A DNA stretch of 16,232 bases. It comes from Clostridiales bacterium UBA1770. GTDB lineage: Bacteria > Bacillota > Clostridia > Oscillospirales > CAG-272. Below the pieces are notes generated by a model that was given only the letters and a program-made list of their open reading frames with translations, did no database searches and was not told the origin of the DNA. Below are positions 14,720 to 16,232 of this stretch, piece after piece (position 1 is the stretch's first letter; every line of letters starts with the position of its first letter). A program made the position numbers and the translations under genes. The DNA is taken from positions 1 to 16,232 of the forward strand of contig DCGU01000006.1 in the NCBI GenBank assembly GCA_002315325.1, read 5' to 3'.

Positions 14720-15643
14720 TTATTTTTTGTTTGCTTCAATGATACCGGTTGCAAGTCCCGCAATTCCTTGAATTTCGGAAGGAATAATAATTTTGTTTGC
14801 AGGTCCTTTGGCAGCTTCGATGAATGCTTCCAAACTTTTGATTTTTACAACGGCGTCTGAAGGATTGGCTTCGTTAATCATACGAATACCGGCAGCTGTT
14901 GCTTCCTGAATTTTCAGAATAGCTTCCGCTTCGCCTTCAGCTTCTTTTACCTTTGCTGCGCTCATTGCTTCGGCTTTCAAAATTTCAGCTTGCTTTTTGG
15001 CCTCAGCTTCCAAAATCATTGATTCTTTCTTACCTTGTGCGACCAGAATGGCGGAATTCTTTTCACCTTCGGCCTTCAGGATGGATTCGCGACGCTCGCG
15101 TTCAGCCTTCATTTGCTTTTCCATAGCGTCCTGAATTTCTTTCGGCGGAATGATGTTTTTTAACTCAACGCGCGTAACTTTGATGCCCCAAGGATCGGTT
15201 GCTTCATCCAAAATGGCTCTCATTTTTGTGTTGATGATATCACGCGACGTCAACGTGGAGTCAAGTTCGAGTTCGCCGATGATGTTTCTTAACGTTGTGG
15301 CTGTTAAATTCTCAATAGCGACCATTGGGTGCGAATGACCGTACGTGAACAGTTTGCAGTCGGTAATTTGATAAAAAACAACCGTATCAATCTGCATTCT
15401 GACGTTATCCTTGGTAATAACCGGCTGCGGCGGATAATCGGCAACTTGTTCCATCATGTTTATTTTTTGCCGAATTCTATCCAAAAAAGGCATTTTTACG
15501 TGTAATCCGGTGTGCCAAGTCGTATAATAGGAGCCCAAACGTTCAATGACGTACGCCTGCGCCTGCGGAACAACGTGAATGTTAGAGATAATCAACAACA
15601 AAACGGCAACAATAACGATTCCGAGAATGACAAAAGGTCCCAT
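14720..15643 (-). CDS. qmcA: SPFH/stomatin-like membrane protein (QmcA type)
   Basis: This is a 307-residue SPFH-domain protein. It has an N-terminal membrane segment (about 3-22) and an SPFH (prohibitin-like) domain (about 23-180, with LGSYYTTWHTGLHVKMPFLD and ATTLRNIIGELELDS). A long Ala/Glu/Lys-rich coiled coil follows (about 178-260), then a hydrophobic, Gly-rich tail. Such proteins form large oligomeric cages or microdomain scaffolds in the membrane and work with an NfeD-type partner, which is encoded immediately upstream. The start ATG 15643 has an ideal AGGAGGA site. Symbol by similarity only. Confidence 0.9.
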   Translation of the reverse strand: MGPFVILGIVIVAVLLLIISNIHVVPQAQAYVIERLGSYYTTWHTGLHVKMPFLDRIRQKINMMEQVADYPPQPVITKDNVRMQIDTVVFYQITDCKLFTYGHSHPMVAIENLTATTLRNIIGELELDSTLTSRDIINTKMRAILDEATDPWGIKVTRVELKNIIPPKEIQDAMEKQMKAERERRESILKAEGEKNSAILVAQGKKESMILEAEAKKQAEILKAEAMSAAKVKEAEGEAEAILKIQEATAAGIRMINEANPSDAVVKIKSLEAFIEAAKGPANKIIIPSEIQGIAGLATGIIEANKK

Positions 15644-15686
15644 GATAAATCCTCCTAAATTATATTTTTAATCTTTTTTAATTTTT

Positions 15687-16124
15687 TTAAATTTTTCTGC
15701 AGATGATTTTTACGCCTTCAATTTTAAGGACAATAATTTTGCTGCCCTCGTCAATCGTTACGGCATCGTCATCGCTGCGGGCAGTCCAAATCATGCCGTT
15801 CACTCTGGCTTCCCCCTGCCCCGTTACGTTGTTAATTGTTCGGGTGACGTAGCCTTCGGCATCAATAACGGCGTCTGCGTTTGTTTTCTTGTCCTTTTTG
15901 ACGGCCAAAAATCTTCTGACCAGGGGGCGGGTGGCAATCAGTAACCCAACCGAAATGACAACAAAAACAATGACCTGAATGAGTACGTTTACGTTAAACA
16001 GACTCAAAAGCAACGATACAAGCGCGGCCGGAATAAACCAAATTGCCACGAGATTCATGGTCAATAGTTCGGCGACTGTCATGCCGAGTAAAATAATGAG
16101 CCAAATGATTGAATAGATTCCCAT
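15687..16124 (-). CDS. NfeD-like membrane protein
   Basis: This is a short NfeD protein of 145 residues, without the protease domain of long forms. It has two or three N-terminal membrane segments (about 5-25, 27-45 and 48-68). A soluble OB-fold domain follows from about residue 85 (AVIDAEGYVTRTINNVTGQG and EARVNGMIWTARS). NfeD proteins partner SPFH proteins, and the SPFH gene follows 43 nt downstream. The start is ATG 16124 behind AAAAGGAGGTG at ideal spacing. A longer reading from 16220 would run through the promoter and is rejected. Confidence 0.9.
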   Translation of the reverse strand: MGIYSIIWLIILLGMTVAELLTMNLVAIWFIPAALVSLLLSLFNVNVLIQVIVFVVISVGLLIATRPLVRRFLAVKKDKKTNADAVIDAEGYVTRTINNVTGQGEARVNGMIWTARSDDDAVTIDEGSKIIVLKIEGVKIICRKI

Positions 16125-16146
16125 AGGGACACCTCCTTTTGAATTA

Positions 16147-16175
16147 ATTATAATACAAACAGACAAGAGTGTCAA
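16147..16175 (-). promoter_or_regulatory. Sigma-A promoter of the nfeD-SPFH operon
   Basis: On the minus strand, TTGACA (16175-16170) and TATAAT (16152-16147) are both perfect, with a 17-nt spacer. The transcription start would fall only some 15-20 nt before the nfeD start codon, just ahead of the ribosome binding site. Confidence 0.9.
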
Positions 16176-16232
16176 TTGATAACCGATATACGATAAGTAA
16201 TAGATGATTGCAGTTTGCAAGATAATATTTTA

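Noticed and set aside
16125..16220. Longer NfeD start at 16220
   Set aside because: The extension would cover the perfect promoter and ribosome binding site. The internal ATG at 16124 is ideally placed.
1..16232. Mobile elements, CRISPR arrays, tRNA genes, phage or defence genes
   Set aside because: No transposase or integrase product, no spaced direct repeats, no tRNA-like cloverleaf and no defence family motif was seen. All genes look like chromosomal housekeeping or envelope genes.

Overview
The window is a gene-dense stretch of ordinary bacterial chromosome, with 20 protein genes and no mobile element, CRISPR array, tRNA or rRNA seen. It points to a low-to-mid-GC Bacillota. The evidence is the rplU-prp-rpmA order with an L27 that carries a cleavable N-terminal extension, strong AGGAGG-type ribosome binding sites, consensus sigma-A promoters with 17-nt spacers, a DUF4358 lipoprotein, a DUF624 (YesL-like) membrane protein, and the xseA-xseB-ispA-tlyA-nadK-argR series. 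Negativicutes or Clostridia fit best; I cannot place it more finely by eye.

Layout. (1) 1-1250, plus strand: a perfect-consensus promoter, an L21-leader-like 5' UTR, then rplU (L21), prp (the cysteine protease that trims L27) and rpmA (L27), closed by a hairpin terminator. (2) 1261-4055, minus strand: an apparent operon of a membrane-anchored SGNH hydrolase, a DUF4358 lipoprotein and radA, convergent with rpmA and divergent from nusB. (3) 4228-10200, plus strand: a tightly packed operon of nusB, a TsaD/Kae1-like paralogue, xseA, xseB, ispA, tlyA, nadK and argR. Several junctions overlap by 4 nt. The exception is a 153-nt structured spacer between xseA and xseB. (4) 10221-12812, plus strand: argS and a yebC-family gene behind their own promoter, closed by a hairpin that probably works in both directions. 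(5) 12827-14531, minus strand: a SpoU-type RNA methyltransferase followed by a DUF624 membrane protein. (6) 14720-16175, minus strand: nfeD-like and SPFH/QmcA-like genes behind a perfect-consensus promoter.

Functionally the window mixes translation (L21, L27, ArgS, TlyA, the SpoU methylase, YebC), DNA repair (RadA, exonuclease VII), isoprenoid synthesis (IspA), NADP supply (NadK), arginine control (ArgR) and envelope upkeep (SGNH/DUF4358, SPFH/NfeD, DUF624).

The most unusual signal is not a gene. Throughout the window, Asp, Asn, His and Tyr codons followed by a Val codon end in C (giving ACGT across the codon boundary) in 80 of 82 hand-counted cases. The same codons elsewhere usually end in T. 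This suggests a DNA-level or translation-level force against ATGT, or for ACGT. The second point of interest is the folded GC-rich spacer in front of xseB.
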